Counted from the first letter of the stretch, positions 7,890 through 16,559 are shown. The stretch: 64,000 nucleotides of DNA from Streptomyces roseicoloratus (GCF_004117935.1 NZ_SDOY01000144.1:62001-126000), one strand, 5' to 3'. Numbers and translations: made by a program. The notes: a model not told the origin generated them from the letters alone.

Positions 7890-8270
7890 ATGCCTCACAC
7901 CGCATCGCCGTCGCCCCGGCTCCGCGTCCGGCGCGTCTACGAGCCGCCCGAGCCCGACGACGGCCTGCGGGTGCTCGTCGACCGCCTCTGGCCCCGCGGC
8001 CTCGCCAAGGCCGACGCACACGTCGACGAATGGCCCAAGGCCCTGACGCCCTCCGACGAACTGCGCCGCTGGTACCACGGGCCCGAGGGCGACTTCGAGG
8101 AGTTCCGGCACCGGTACGAGCAGGAGCTGGCCGAACCGGCCGCCGCCGACGCCCTCGCCGAACTGCGCGCCCGCGCCGCCGAGGGACCGGTCACGCTCCT
8201 CACCGCCGCCAAGGATCCGTCGGTCAGCCACACAGCGGTCCTGACCGAGCTCCTGGGAGACACGCCGTAG
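7890..8270 (+). CDS. DUF488 family protein
   Basis: A 126-aa protein matching DUF488: RLRVRRVYEPP, GLRVLVDRLWPRGLAKADAH, FRHRYEQEL and VTLLTAAKDPSVSHTAVL. Family members are small soluble proteins of unknown biochemical role. ATG 7890 is chosen; an in-frame ATG at 7857 would add 11 residues. Neither has a strong ribosome site. It lies 45 bp after the TetR gene on the same strand and may be read through from it. Confidence 0.85.
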   Translation: MPHTASPSPRLRVRRVYEPPEPDDGLRVLVDRLWPRGLAKADAHVDEWPKALTPSDELRRWYHGPEGDFEEFRHRYEQELAEPAAADALAELRARAAEGPVTLLTAAKDPSVSHTAVLTELLGDTP

Positions 8271-8440
8271 AGGTGGCCGGGGAACCCCCGCCCGTCCGTC
8301 GCTTTCCCGCCACCTCCCGGCACGGCCCTGTTCAGCCGCCCCGGCCCGCCCCACCATGGCCCTGACGGACCCATGGACCCACGGACGCGGCGAGCACGAC
8401 GGACCCTCTCAGGACCGACCGCCCCGGCGAGGAGGCGCAC

Positions 8441-10150
8441 ATGGACCAGGCCCGACACCCGGAACAGCCCGAGCAGACGGCCGAGCAGCCGGAGGCAGGA
8501 CCGGCGCGGGCGATGGCCGTGGCGCCGGGGAGCGCGCGCGACGAGACGCTCGAAGGGTCTCCTGAGGAGACGCGCGAAGGGGCCATCGAGGAGACGCTCG
8601 CAGAGGCGTCTGGAGAGGCGCACGGAGAGGCGTCCAAAGAGACGTCGACGGGGACGCCTACGGAGGCGCCTACGGGGACGCCCGTCGAGGCTGCCGCGGG
8701 GACGGCCCAGGCAGGGACGGCCCAGGCGGGGACGGCCCCGGCAAGGACGGCCCAGGCAAGGACGGCCCCGCCAGGGGCGCCCGCCGGCACACCCGCCGAC
8801 GCCGCCGAACAGGCCCGCCTCGACCGCCGCGAACACCACACCCGCCGCGCTCACCACACCCCTCTCGCACACCACACCCACCTCGCTCACCACACCCCCC
8901 TCGCACACCACACCCGCCTCGACCGCCTCCAGCGCGATCCGTACCCGCTCTATGAGCAGGCCAGGCGCGCCCCCGGCCTCACGTACGTCCCGCTGCTCGA
9001 CGCCTGGCTGGTCTCCCGTGACGCCGACGTCCGGGAGGTGCTGCTGCGGCCCCAGGACTTCTCCTCGGCCCAGTCGCTGCGCCCGGACGTCCGACCCTCG
9101 CCCGCCGCACTCGCCGTCCTCGGCGCCGGTTTCGCGCCCCGTCCCACCGTCGTCTCCACCGACGGCCCCGCCCACCGCCGCCACCGCGCGCCGCTCAACA
9201 GCGGCCTCTCCGCCACCCGCACCGCCGCGCTCACGGCATACGTCACCGAGCAGGCCGAGACGCTCGCCGAGGCCTTCGCCGGCGCCATGGCCGAACACGG
9301 GAGGGCGGACCTGATGGCCCACTACGCGCGCCCGCTGCCGGGCGCGGTCGTCGGACGGCTGCTCGGTCTCGACCCGGCGGACGTGCCGACCGCCGTCCAC
9401 TGCTCGTACAGTGCCGAACGGCTCCTGTACCGACCGCTGTCCGAACCCGAGCAGATCGCCGCGGCCGAGGACGTCCTCGCCCTCCAGCACCTGCTCGACC
9501 GGTACGCCCGTGACCGCCGGGCCCGCCCGAGGGACGATCTGATCACCGGCCTCGTCACCGCGTTGGCGCCCGACGCGGGGCTCGGGCCGGGGCCGCGTGA
9601 GCTCACCGGCGACCAGCGCTGCGAACTGGTCGCCAACCTGCAGAACCTGCTCATCGCCGGCCACCTCACCACCACCGCAATGATCGGCACGACGGTGCTC
9701 CACCTGCTCCGCCACCGGGACCAGTGGGAACGGCTGCTCGCCCGGCCCGAACTCATACCGGCGGCCGTCGAGGAGGCCGCCCGCTACGACAGTGCCGTCC
9801 AGGGCTTCCGTCGCACCACGACCCGCCCCGTGACCCTCGCGGGCACCGAACTGCCCGCCGGCGCCACCGTCTTCGTCGCGTACGGCTCCGCCAACCGCGA
9901 CCCGGCCCGCCACCCGGACCCCGAGGTCTTCGACATCACCCGCGAGCGGCCGGACGCGCGCCACCACGTCGCCTTCGGCCACGGCCCGCACGGCTGCCCC
10001 GGCTCCCAGCTGGCCCGGGCCCAACTCCGCGCCACGCTCGCGGTGTTCACCCGCCGACTGCCCGGGCTGCGGCTGGTGGACGACGGTCGGATCCGGATGC
10101 GGCCGACCTTCATCCACCGCTCGCCCGAGGAACTCCCGCTCACCTGCTGA
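8441..10150 (+). CDS. Cytochrome P450 with a long low-complexity N-terminal extension
   Basis: A 569-aa protein; the P450 fold begins near residue 160. The heme loop is AFGHGPHGCPGSQLAR with Cys519, and the ExxR motif is E445-AA-R448. The I-helix motif reads AGHLTT (406-411), where most bacterial P450s have AGHETT or AGxDT, so the conserved acidic residue is Leu409. The first about 160 residues are Glu/Ala/Thr-rich with AQAGT and AHHTPL repeats and are absent from normal, about 400-aa, bacterial P450s. AGGAGG precedes ATG 8441. No ferredoxin or biosynthetic genes adjoin it. The 3' end overlaps the convergent DUF309 gene by 11 bp. Confidence 0.9.
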   Translation: MDQARHPEQPEQTAEQPEAGPARAMAVAPGSARDETLEGSPEETREGAIEETLAEASGEAHGEASKETSTGTPTEAPTGTPVEAAAGTAQAGTAQAGTAPARTAQARTAPPGAPAGTPADAAEQARLDRREHHTRRAHHTPLAHHTHLAHHTPLAHHTRLDRLQRDPYPLYEQARRAPGLTYVPLLDAWLVSRDADVREVLLRPQDFSSAQSLRPDVRPSPAALAVLGAGFAPRPTVVSTDGPAHRRHRAPLNSGLSATRTAALTAYVTEQAETLAEAFAGAMAEHGRADLMAHYARPLPGAVVGRLLGLDPADVPTAVHCSYSAERLLYRPLSEPEQIAAAEDVLALQHLLDRYARDRRARPRDDLITGLVTALAPDAGLGPGPRELTGDQRCELVANLQNLLIAGHLTTTAMIGTTVLHLLRHRDQWERLLARPELIPAAVEEAARYDSAVQGFRRTTTRPVTLAGTELPAGATVFVAYGSANRDPARHPDPEVFDITRERPDARHHVAFGHGPHGCPGSQLARAQLRATLAVFTRRLPGLRLVDDGRIRMRPTFIHRSPEELPLTC

Positions 10151-10658
10151 GCCGACGCAGCCGCGGCGCCTCCGCCGCCGCGTCGACGACACCGCCCCCG
10201 CCGCCCGCCTCCACACGGGCGGCGAGGCCGCGTGCCCAGGCGACGACCCCGGCGACGTCGATCCCGTACGTCTCGGCCCCGCCCCGCGCATATTCCTCGA
10301 CCCGCCCGGCCCCGCGCCGCAACAGCCGCGCCCCGCCCGCCGCGTTGCCGCGCGCGGAGTGCGTCAGCCCCACCGCCGTCTGCGCGAGCCCCTGCCACAG
10401 ATCCCGCTCGCCGGCCGGGCCCGACTTCCAGGCGTCCTCGAACACCTCGTGCGCGTGGAACGGCATCCCGGCGTCCAGCAGCCGCTGCGCCTCCCGCACC
10501 GTCCCGTCCGGTGACCGCACGACCCCTTCCGGCTGCCGCGCCACACCCTCCGCCCCGTACGGCAGGGGCCGCCCGAGCCCGTCCCGCGGCCGCGCGCTCC
10601 GCGCCCGCCCCTCCGCGTCCCGGTCCCTGCCCCGCTCTCGTCCCGCGTCCGTGTCCAT
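10140..10658 (-). CDS. DUF309 domain protein
   Basis: A 172-aa protein. The C-terminal 120 residues match DUF309: REAQRLLDAGMPFHAHEVFE, DLWQGLAQTAVGLTHSARGN and GGARLLRRGA, an all-helical fold with conserved His/Glu. The first 45 residues are Arg/Gly-rich and poorly constrained. ATG 10658 has GAGAATGGGGCG upstream. The end is convergent with and overlaps the P450 gene. Function is unknown. Confidence 0.85.
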   Translation of the reverse strand: MDTDAGRERGRDRDAEGRARSARPRDGLGRPLPYGAEGVARQPEGVVRSPDGTVREAQRLLDAGMPFHAHEVFEDAWKSGPAGERDLWQGLAQTAVGLTHSARGNAAGGARLLRRGAGRVEEYARGGAETYGIDVAGVVAWARGLAARVEAGGGGGVVDAAAEAPRLRRLSR

Positions 10659-10773
10659 CGCCCCATTCTCCGCCCGGACCGCCGGTGACACCCCGTGTGG
10701 TGATCCACCCCGTGAAGTGAGGTAATGTTCTCTTGCACGCCGCCGCCGGGGCCGAACCGGGGTGGACGGGCAT

Positions 10774-10847
<74 letters not shown>

Positions 10848-10863
10848 CTCGAAAGAGTCGCAG

Positions 10864-10903
10864 GTCAGAGGCCGTTTCAGAGAAATCTGAAACGGCCTCT
10901 GAC
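10864..10903. terminator. Bidirectional terminator between tRNA-Pro and integrase
   Basis: An 18-bp perfect stem (GTCAGAGGCCGTTTCAGA and its complement) with a GAAA loop. It sits between the convergent tRNA and integrase genes and can serve both. Confidence 0.85.
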
Positions 10904-10945
10904 TCGTTCTCGGGGACCAGTTGGGGACCAACTCGCCTTGACCGG

Positions 10946-12163
10946 TCAGCGGGCGGCCACGATCGGGCTCGGCAGGGACCGCGGCGCGCGCAGCACGCTG
11001 AGGTGCGCCGAGAGCGCGGCGCCGGCAGCAGTGATCTTGTGCACGTCGGGGTGCAGGTACCGCTGAGTGGTGGTCAGCGACCCATGGCCGGCGATCTTGC
11101 GTAGGACGTGCACCTGGACCCCGGCGTCGGCGAACCAGGTGAGTCCGGTGTGACGGAGGTCGTGGCGGCGCAGGTGCTCGTAACCGAGCTTCAGGACGAC
11201 GTCGTCCCAGTGTGTCGCGTCGCGCAGGACCGCGGTGGAGATACGGCCGCCCCGGGGTCCGGTGAACATGCGCGCGTCAGGATCGGGGCCGGCGGCCAGG
11301 ATGCGCTGGGCGACGAGGGGGCGGATCTCCTCGATGATGGGGACCTGGCGGGCCCGCTTGCCTTTCGTCCCCTTGTCGACGAGGCCGCCGGGAGCGGGGG
11401 TGGTCTGGCGCCGGACGGTCCAGATCCAGTTGGTGGTGTCGATATCCCCGACCCGGCAGCCGGAGACCTCACCGATGCGCGCGGCCGTGCACGCGGCGAA
11501 GAGGACGACCTCGCCCCAGCCCCGGTACTCGCCGTGAGATGCGGCCACGAGGGCCTCGGCCAGCTCGACGAGTGCCTCCCAGCCGGAGAGGGCCAGTGCC
11601 CGTGGGTCGAGGAGCTCGTCTTCGGCCTGCTTGTAAAGCTTCTGCCACCCCGTCACGCGGGCCGGGTTGATCTTGATGATGCCGTCCCGGACCGCCTGTT
11701 CCATGACGCGGACGAGGACGGCGATGGTGTTCTTGACGGTCGAGCGGCCGTGCTCGTCGGCGATCCAGTTCTGCACGGTGCGGTCGACGGCGCCGTTGGT
11801 GATCATCCGGACCGGCAGGTGGCCGAGGGCCGGGACCACGCGTACTCGCCAGCCTGAGAGATAGGGGTCGCGCGTCTTCAATTCCAGGCCGCGTAGGGCG
11901 AGTTCCATGTTCGTGTCGCCGTAGTCGGCGAGCTTCATGGTGGCCACGGAGGGTGCGAGGCCCGCTTCGGCGGCCTCAATGATGGTCTGGATCCACGCCT
12001 GAGCTTCTTCTTCGCTGTCCTTCCCCTCGGACACGGATTTCCGGCGCTTGGTCGTCGGGTCGAACCAGCGGACGCGGGCGCGGTACGGGTTTGCTCTGTT
12101 GGGCCTGTACTCGACATCCGTGGAGAGGCGTACGCCGACAGGGACGGTTTCTATATGGGCCAT
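10946..12163 (-). CDS. int: Tyrosine-type site-specific integrase (AICE/pSAM2-like)
   Basis: A 405-aa phage-integrase family recombinase. The N-terminal Arm-DNA-binding region holds YRARVRWFDPTTKRRKS, followed by a SAM-like core-binding domain. Catalytic residues are Arg229 (TAARIGEVSG), His334/Arg337 (HDLRHTG), His360 (GHGSLTT) and Tyr369 (QRYLHPD). The ATG overlaps the stop of the xis gene (TGATG), an xis-int pair as in actinomycete integrative elements. The gene end points at the tRNA-Pro 3' end about 100 bp away, so integration at that tRNA is inferred. No rep or tra genes follow upstream, so the element appears stripped or rearranged. Confidence 0.93.
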   Translation of the reverse strand: MAHIETVPVGVRLSTDVEYRPNRANPYRARVRWFDPTTKRRKSVSEGKDSEEEAQAWIQTIIEAAEAGLAPSVATMKLADYGDTNMELALRGLELKTRDPYLSGWRVRVVPALGHLPVRMITNGAVDRTVQNWIADEHGRSTVKNTIAVLVRVMEQAVRDGIIKINPARVTGWQKLYKQAEDELLDPRALALSGWEALVELAEALVAASHGEYRGWGEVVLFAACTAARIGEVSGCRVGDIDTTNWIWTVRRQTTPAPGGLVDKGTKGKRARQVPIIEEIRPLVAQRILAAGPDPDARMFTGPRGGRISTAVLRDATHWDDVVLKLGYEHLRRHDLRHTGLTWFADAGVQVHVLRKIAGHGSLTTTQRYLHPDVHKITAAGAALSAHLSVLRAPRSLPSPIVAAR

Positions 12164-12429
12164 CAAGCCGCCCGGCTGGGGGCGATGCGGCGGCTGTGCA
12201 GCCATTCCTCGATGTCGGCCGCGCTGTACATCACGACTCGCTCCGAGATGGAGACGAAGGGAGGGCCCTGGGGCGGTTGAGCTGTTCGCCATCGGCGCAG
12301 GGTCGAGGTGTCGACGCGGAGGCGAGCGGCGAGGTCCTTGGTCGAGTACCAGGCGCTGGCGAGAAGAGGTGTACGGCGGTCAGCCGGGTCGCCTTGGTAG
12401 TGGAGCGTGGGGTGCGCGGTGGCCTCCAT
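12163..12429 (-). CDS. xis: Excisionase / MerR-like helix-turn-helix protein
   Basis: An 88-aa protein. The core WYSTKDLAARLRVDTSTLRR with RRW, ISERVVMYSAADIEEWL is the winged-helix fold of excisionases from AICEs and phages. It is coupled to int by a 1-nt overlap. ATG 12429 is chosen because translation further upstream is low-complexity; no good ribosome site is visible, so the start is uncertain. It should direct the integrase toward excision. Confidence 0.8.
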   Translation of the reverse strand: MEATAHPTLHYQGDPADRRTPLLASAWYSTKDLAARLRVDTSTLRRWRTAQPPQGPPFVSISERVVMYSAADIEEWLHSRRIAPSRAA

Positions 12430-12931
12430 GTCGGCATGCGGTGCGGCGAGGTTTGTGGGGGATGTGGGTTCGTGGGGCAAGGGCGAACGATCTCCGGGGG
12501 GACGGAACACTAAACGGATTCGTGCAAGAGTCCAGAGGCGGAGGGCACAGTTCGCGAACGGAGAACGAATCGTGTGCGGGCGTGAGCCTGTCGATTCGGA
12601 CTTCCTTCCCGGCGCCATCCGCTAGTGCTCCGTGGATGGATGAGGGGAATCAATCGTCCTGTGAAACCCCGGTTTCCCTAGCCGGGGCTTTGCCGCTATA
12701 AACGATCGCTGCGGGCACTCTCGGGATCTCGCGGAAGTCGGTCATGCCCGTTGGCCGACGTGTCTGCGTCGCCATCGGCTGGCTATCCACTCAGCGCAGC
12801 TGGTCAGACGGCGGGGCGTGGTGCTCCCGGGCAGTGGGCCACACGGCGGGCGGCATGCCGCGGTTGCGAGCAGGCGCGCAATGGCCTGATCGGAGTGTTG
12901 GGCTGACCGAGACGCGGGGCGTGTCGCGGGC
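12430..12931. other. Intergenic stretch upstream of xis
   Basis: This is where an AICE would normally carry its replication initiator gene, but I see no credible reading frame. A hairpin CCCCGG-N9-CCGGGG is at 12667-12687 followed by CTTTG, probably a terminator. I could not find by eye a second copy of the tRNA 3' end that would mark attR. Confidence 0.4.
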
Positions 12932-13363
12932 TCAGGCCGGTGGTGCCGTTCCAGCCGTACGGAGAGCGATCACACGCTGGAACTCAGGGCAGGTGACGAT
13001 GTCGTCGTGGTCGCATTCAAGGGCCCCTTCGACGAGTTCGAGTTGGGCCTCGGCCTTCTTGATGACGTCACGGAGAGATGCTCGCCGGTCGAACAGGATT
13101 TGTCGGTGGCGGTCGGAGTCCCGTGTCGCGAGCATGGCGCGGATCTCTTCTAGGTTCAGGCCGGCCTCCTTGGCCCGGAGGATCATCGCCGTGCGCACCA
13201 CGTCGTCGTGACCGTATCTGCGGCGCCCGTTCCCGTCTCGCTCGGGCGAGAGGAGCTCCATCGATTCCCAGTGGCGGAGCACATGAGTGGCGATCCCGAA
13301 GCGCTCGGCGAGGGCTCCGATGGGCATCGGCCGGTCGGCCCGATCGCTCTGACTTGACTTCAT
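12932..13363 (-). CDS. MerR-family transcriptional regulator
   Basis: A 143-aa MerR protein: PIGALAERFGIATHVLRHWE, wing NGRRRYGHDDVVR, then a coiled-coil dimerisation helix and CDHDDIVTCPEFQ near the end. The start may be ATG 13363 or ATG 13327 (MPIGALAE); the second matches the usual MerR N-terminus and leaves more room for a promoter. It is divergent from the methyltransferase gene with only 28 bp between the outer starts. It probably controls both; the two C-terminal cysteines could bind a metal or thiol-reactive ligand, though this CDH/CPEF pattern is common in drug-sensing MerR proteins too. Confidence 0.85.
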   Translation of the reverse strand: MKSSQSDRADRPMPIGALAERFGIATHVLRHWESMELLSPERDGNGRRRYGHDDVVRTAMILRAKEAGLNLEEIRAMLATRDSDRHRQILFDRRASLRDVIKKAEAQLELVEGALECDHDDIVTCPEFQRVIALRTAGTAPPA

Positions 13364-13380
13364 GCCGACATTAAGCGGCA
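13363..13380. promoter_or_regulatory. Short dyad between divergent merR-type and methyltransferase genes
   Basis: TGCCG-N8-CGGCA lies in the 28-bp divergent gap. TTGACT at 13354-13359 could be a -35 element for the methyltransferase gene, with the dyad in the long spacer, as MerR regulators require. No good -10 is visible. Confidence 0.35.
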
Positions 13381-13391
13381 GCCTGCCAGCC

Positions 13392-14165
13392 ATGTCCAAC
13401 ACACAGGTGCAAACGGAAACGGACGGTTCGAAAGTGCGGCTCATCGCTCTGCTGGACGTGGTGGACGACATGCCGGATGTGCGGCAACTCCGCCAGGACT
13501 CGTATGAGTTGCTCAAGGTGGGTCGTGGCACGACGGTCGTCGACGTGGGTTGTGGAACAGGTCGCGCCGTCGCGGAGATGACCGATCGCGGCGCGCGGGC
13601 AATCGGGCTGGACCTGAGCGAGGAGATGATCGGAGAGGCGAGTCGGCGCCGGCCGGACGCCGACTTCAGATGCGCCGAGGCGTACCAGCTGCCCTTCGGG
13701 GACGGAGAGGTGGACGCCTACCGGGCCGAGAAGCTGTATCACGAGCTCGACGACCCGGTACGGGCACTGAGAGAGGCGCGGCGCGTCCTGGTACCTGGAG
13801 GCCGCACCGTGCTGATCGGCCAGGACTGGGACACCTTCGTCATCGACTCCGACGAAGCCGCCCTGACCCGGACGATCGTTCATGCCCGGGCCGATCTGGT
13901 GCCGGGGGCCCGTACAGCGCGGCGCTATCGGAGCCTGCTGCTTGACGGCGGCTTCCGTGACGTCGTCCTGGAGGTACGCACCGGTGTGTTCACCGGTGCC
14001 GCCATGCTGCCCATGATCATCGGCCTGGCCGAGGGAGCCAGCGCCGCCGGCGCGATCACTCGTGCGGATGCCCGGCGATGGATCGCGGAGCAGCGGAGGC
14101 GAGCGGAGGGCGACCGGCTTTTCCTGGCGATCCCGCTCCTCATCGCCTCCGCAACCCGGACATAG
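13392..14165 (+). CDS. Class I SAM-dependent methyltransferase
   Basis: A 257-aa Rossmann methyltransferase of the UbiE/Methyltransf_11 type. Motif I is VVDVGCGTGRAVAEM, the motif II acid is in AIGLDLSEEMI, and post-motif residues are EARRVLVPGGRTVLI. The substrate is unknown. ATG 13392 follows a short gap from the divergent MerR regulator, which likely induces it. Drug- or secondary-metabolite-directed methylation is possible but not shown. Confidence 0.85.
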   Translation: MSNTQVQTETDGSKVRLIALLDVVDDMPDVRQLRQDSYELLKVGRGTTVVDVGCGTGRAVAEMTDRGARAIGLDLSEEMIGEASRRRPDADFRCAEAYQLPFGDGEVDAYRAEKLYHELDDPVRALREARRVLVPGGRTVLIGQDWDTFVIDSDEAALTRTIVHARADLVPGARTARRYRSLLLDGGFRDVVLEVRTGVFTGAAMLPMIIGLAEGASAAGAITRADARRWIAEQRRRAEGDRLFLAIPLLIASATRT

Positions 14166-14343
14166 CCGACGGCCGCGGCCGAGCTCGGCCGCGCCGATAG
14201 CCGCCTGTCCGTCGCGGCGGTGGCCACCGTCACGAGCCTCGATCACGGATGTGGCCCTCGCACTGCTCCTTGCTCTGGGCCGTTCCGTGCCGTCATGGCC
14301 CGGGGCGGGCAGCAGAGGCATGAAGCGCGACCATCGCCGCCCG

Positions 14344-14349
14344 TACACT
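14344..14349 (+). promoter_or_regulatory. -10 box TACACT, leaderless start of the TVP38 gene
   Basis: TACACT is followed by exactly 6 nt and then GTG at 14356, which places transcription start at the start codon. No ribosome site exists, which supports a leaderless mRNA. Confidence 0.55.
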
Positions 14350-14355
14350 CGACGT

Positions 14356-15024
14356 GTGCGTATGACACCGTCCGTTCGGCTGGGTCTGCTCGTCGTGATC
14401 CTGGCAGCGGCGGCTGGTTCCCTGTTCCTGTGGAGCCCTCAGCGCGTGCTCACACAGGGACTCGCCTCCGATACTCCGCCTGTCTGGGCTGGGCTCGCCT
14501 TCGTGCTCGTGTTCGCGATCGGCACTCTGGCGTTCTTCCCGAAGCCCGTGCTCAACGTGGCCGCCGGGGTCCTCTTCGGTGCCCCAGAGGGGTTGCTGCT
14601 GGCCGTGGCGGGGACGACGCTCGGCGCGGTCCTGGCCTTCGGGCTGGGGCGGGGGCTCGGGCGCGAGGCGCTGCAACCGTTCCTGAAGGGGAAGGTACTG
14701 GCCGCGCTGGACCGGCGGCTCACCCAGCAGGGTTTTCGCAGCGTGTTCCTGCTGCGGGTCGTGCCCGGTGTTCCCTTCCCGGCCGTCAATTTTGCCGCCG
14801 CCTTCTCCGGGGTACGGCTGCGTTCCTTCGTCGCCGCCACGGCGCTGGGCGTGCTGCCCGGCACGGCCGCCTACGTCGTCGCTGGAGCCTCTGCCTCGTC
14901 GCCGACCTCGCCGGCGTTCCTGGCCTCGGTCGGCGTCATGGTGGCGCTGACGGCGCTCACCGTCGTCTCGATGTGGCGGTCCCGGCGGGCGGTCGCCACG
15001 ACGACCGCCCCCGTTGTGGCCTGA
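14356..15024 (+). CDS. TVP38/TMEM64 (DedA-like, SNARE-associated) membrane protein
   Basis: A 222-aa protein with about five or six membrane segments. The VTT/SNARE-associated domain is clear: FAIGTLAFFPKPVLNVAAGVLFG, GTTLGAVLAFGLGRGLGREA, then the F-R-x-x-x-x-x-R-x-x-P pattern FRSVFLLRVVPGVPF and NFAAAFSGVRLRSF. Family members are implicated in lipid scrambling or flipping. GTG 14356 is chosen because of the -10 box 6 nt upstream; ATG 14362 is also in frame. It stands alone before the merB gene, which is convergent. Confidence 0.88.
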   Translation: MRMTPSVRLGLLVVILAAAAGSLFLWSPQRVLTQGLASDTPPVWAGLAFVLVFAIGTLAFFPKPVLNVAAGVLFGAPEGLLLAVAGTTLGAVLAFGLGRGLGREALQPFLKGKVLAALDRRLTQQGFRSVFLLRVVPGVPFPAVNFAAAFSGVRLRSFVAATALGVLPGTAAYVVAGASASSPTSPAFLASVGVMVALTALTVVSMWRSRRAVATTTAPVVA

Positions 15025-15143
15025 CGAGGCGGATCAGCGGGTCGCCGCAGCCTCCGCGAGGTCCGCTTCGAGGATCCAGCTCCGGAGGAGCCTGGTGCCT
15101 CGATGATTCCCGCTCCCACGGGGCAGTGAACCGACGTGCGCGT

Positions 15144-16106
15144 TCAGTCCTCGGTGAGGAGCGGCCCGAAGGTCGACGCTCCGATCGCCACAGCCTCGAC
15201 CTGGCCGGTGATCCGGCCGTTGATCTCGGGGTGCTGCCGCGCCCATGCCTCGGCCGTGGACCGGTCGGCGAAGAAGTTCAGGGCGTCGCAGCACACGGCG
15301 GCCGCCGGCCCGGGTTCCGCCCGCCGGCCGACGAACACGACCGCGCTCGGTGGCTCCCACCGTGGGGCGCCACCCGTGAAGGCGATGGTGACAGGGCGCT
15401 CGTCAACCGGGTCCGAAGACGCGACCAGGACGTCCTGGCCGAGCATCGCCGCGATGCCGAGGGCGTCGATCGCGCACATCGACCACATCTCCACCCCGTT
15501 CCCGAGGCGGACCCGGTGCCGGGTCGCCACCGCGGAGAACGGGTACGCCGCCAGCACCCCGCCGTCGGCGTCGAGCGTGAGGAAGTCCTCGCGGTCCAGC
15601 TCTTCCAGGATGTCCCCAGCCGGGCGGCCCGCCTCGGCCGCGACCGCTTCGAGATCCGCCGTGCTTGGTGCCGAACCGGTAGCGGCGAAGTGGCGCAGAA
15701 CCGCCTGATGGACAGCCCGCAATCCCCGATCGGCAGGGGCCCGCCGGCCACGGCCTGCCCGTCCGATCGGATCGAGGACATCGTCCGCGCAGCATTCCGC
15801 CACCTTCGTGAGGGCCTGACGCAGCGCCTCGACGCTGGGCGCCCCCTCTGCTCGGCCCTCCTCGTCCCGATACAGGCGGCAGGACACGCTCGCCGGCGCG
15901 CCGGTTACCGCGAATGGATCGACGCCGTCCAAGAGGACGGTCGGCGATCCGGTCATGCCCCAGCGCGCCGCCTCCTCTTCCCCGCTCACCTCGATCAGGT
16001 CCACCTCGGCCTCGTGGCCTTCCAGCGCGGCGGTGATTCGCTCGCGCACCACGTCGGCGTTGGGGCAGTCCGGAACCGTGAGCACAGTGATCCTCGTGAC
16101 GTTCAT
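15144..16106 (-). CDS. merB: Alkylmercury lyase (MerB) fused to an N-terminal thioredoxin-like domain
   Basis: A 320-aa protein. Residues 1-105 resemble a small thioredoxin-fold domain (VLTVPDCPNADVV, then MTGSPTVLLDG with the cis-Pro), where the usual CxxC is reduced to CPNA. Residues 125-320 are MerB: the catalytic set maps to Cys211 and Asp214 (MCAIDALG) and Cys272/Cys273 (VCCDALNFFADR), matching Cys96, Asp99 and Cys159 of the R831b enzyme. It should cleave the C-Hg bond of organomercurials. It is divergent from merR across a typical mer promoter. No mercuric reductase gene is in the window, so released Hg(II) must be handled elsewhere. Confidence 0.92.
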   Translation of the reverse strand: MNVTRITVLTVPDCPNADVVRERITAALEGHEAEVDLIEVSGEEEAARWGMTGSPTVLLDGVDPFAVTGAPASVSCRLYRDEEGRAEGAPSVEALRQALTKVAECCADDVLDPIGRAGRGRRAPADRGLRAVHQAVLRHFAATGSAPSTADLEAVAAEAGRPAGDILEELDREDFLTLDADGGVLAAYPFSAVATRHRVRLGNGVEMWSMCAIDALGIAAMLGQDVLVASSDPVDERPVTIAFTGGAPRWEPPSAVVFVGRRAEPGPAAAVCCDALNFFADRSTAEAWARQHPEINGRITGQVEAVAIGASTFGPLLTED

Positions 16107-16160
16107 AGGCCGAACGTAAACCTTCCAGCGCACTAGAAGGTCAAGGCGTACCCTGGCCGC
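16107..16160. promoter_or_regulatory. Divergent merB/merR promoter with MerR operator
   Basis: The dyad ACCTTC-N10-GAAGGT is at 16120-16141. Toward merB, TTGACC (16139-16144) and TACGTT (16113-16118) are about 20 bp apart, the over-long spacer MerR activators act on. TACGTT is 6 nt from the merB ATG. Toward merR, TACCCT (16149-16154) is 6 nt from its ATG. Both transcripts therefore look leaderless. Confidence 0.8.
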
Positions 16161-16559
16161 ATGCGCATCGGAGAGCTCGCCACCAGGGCAGGGCTGAGCA
16201 CCAAGGCGATCCGCTTCTACGAAGAGTCGGGCCTGCTGCCTGAGCCCCCGCGCACCCCCGGCGGATACCGGGACTACCCGGAGCAGAGCGTGGTCCGGCT
16301 CTCGTTCGTCCGTGATGCCCAGGCTGCCGGACTCACTCTCGCGGAGATTCGCTCGGTCCTCACCCTGCGCGACAGCGGCCAGGCACCCTGCGGGCGGGTC
16401 GGGGCCCTCATCGACCAGCACCTGGCCGACATCGACCGGCGTATCGCCGAACTGGGCGAAGCCCGCTCCGCCCTGCGGGAGCTGGCCCGCCGAGCCGCGG
16501 CGACCGACCCCGACACCTGCGCAGAGGGCGACATCTGCACGATCCTCAAGACGTCGTGA
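16161..16559 (+). CDS. merR: MerR-type Hg(II)-responsive regulator
   Basis: A 132-aa protein with an N-terminal MRIGELATRAGLSTKAIRFY helix-turn-helix, wing GGYRDYPEQSVVRLSFVR and a dimerisation helix. Three cysteines at 77, 120 and 126 match the order and approximate spacing of Hg-binding Cys82, Cys117 and Cys126 of Tn501 MerR. Divergence from merB and the dyad between them support mercury control. The start is supported by the -10 box 6 nt upstream rather than by a ribosome site. Confidence 0.9.
   Translation: MRIGELATRAGLSTKAIRFYEESGLLPEPPRTPGGYRDYPEQSVVRLSFVRDAQAAGLTLAEIRSVLTLRDSGQAPCGRVGALIDQHLADIDRRIAELGEARSALRELARRAAATDPDTCAEGDICTILKTS

Noticed and set aside
7937-10291. A 784-codon minus-strand frame opposite DUF488 and the P450
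   Set aside because: Low-complexity shadow of the P450 gene; no domain is recognisable.
8441-10658. A secondary-metabolite gene cluster around the P450
   Set aside because: No synthase, ferredoxin or tailoring genes surround it; the neighbours are DUF309 and DUF488.
13371-14348. Minus-strand frame opposite the methyltransferase
   Set aside because: Shadow frame; the plus-strand protein has clear SAM motifs.
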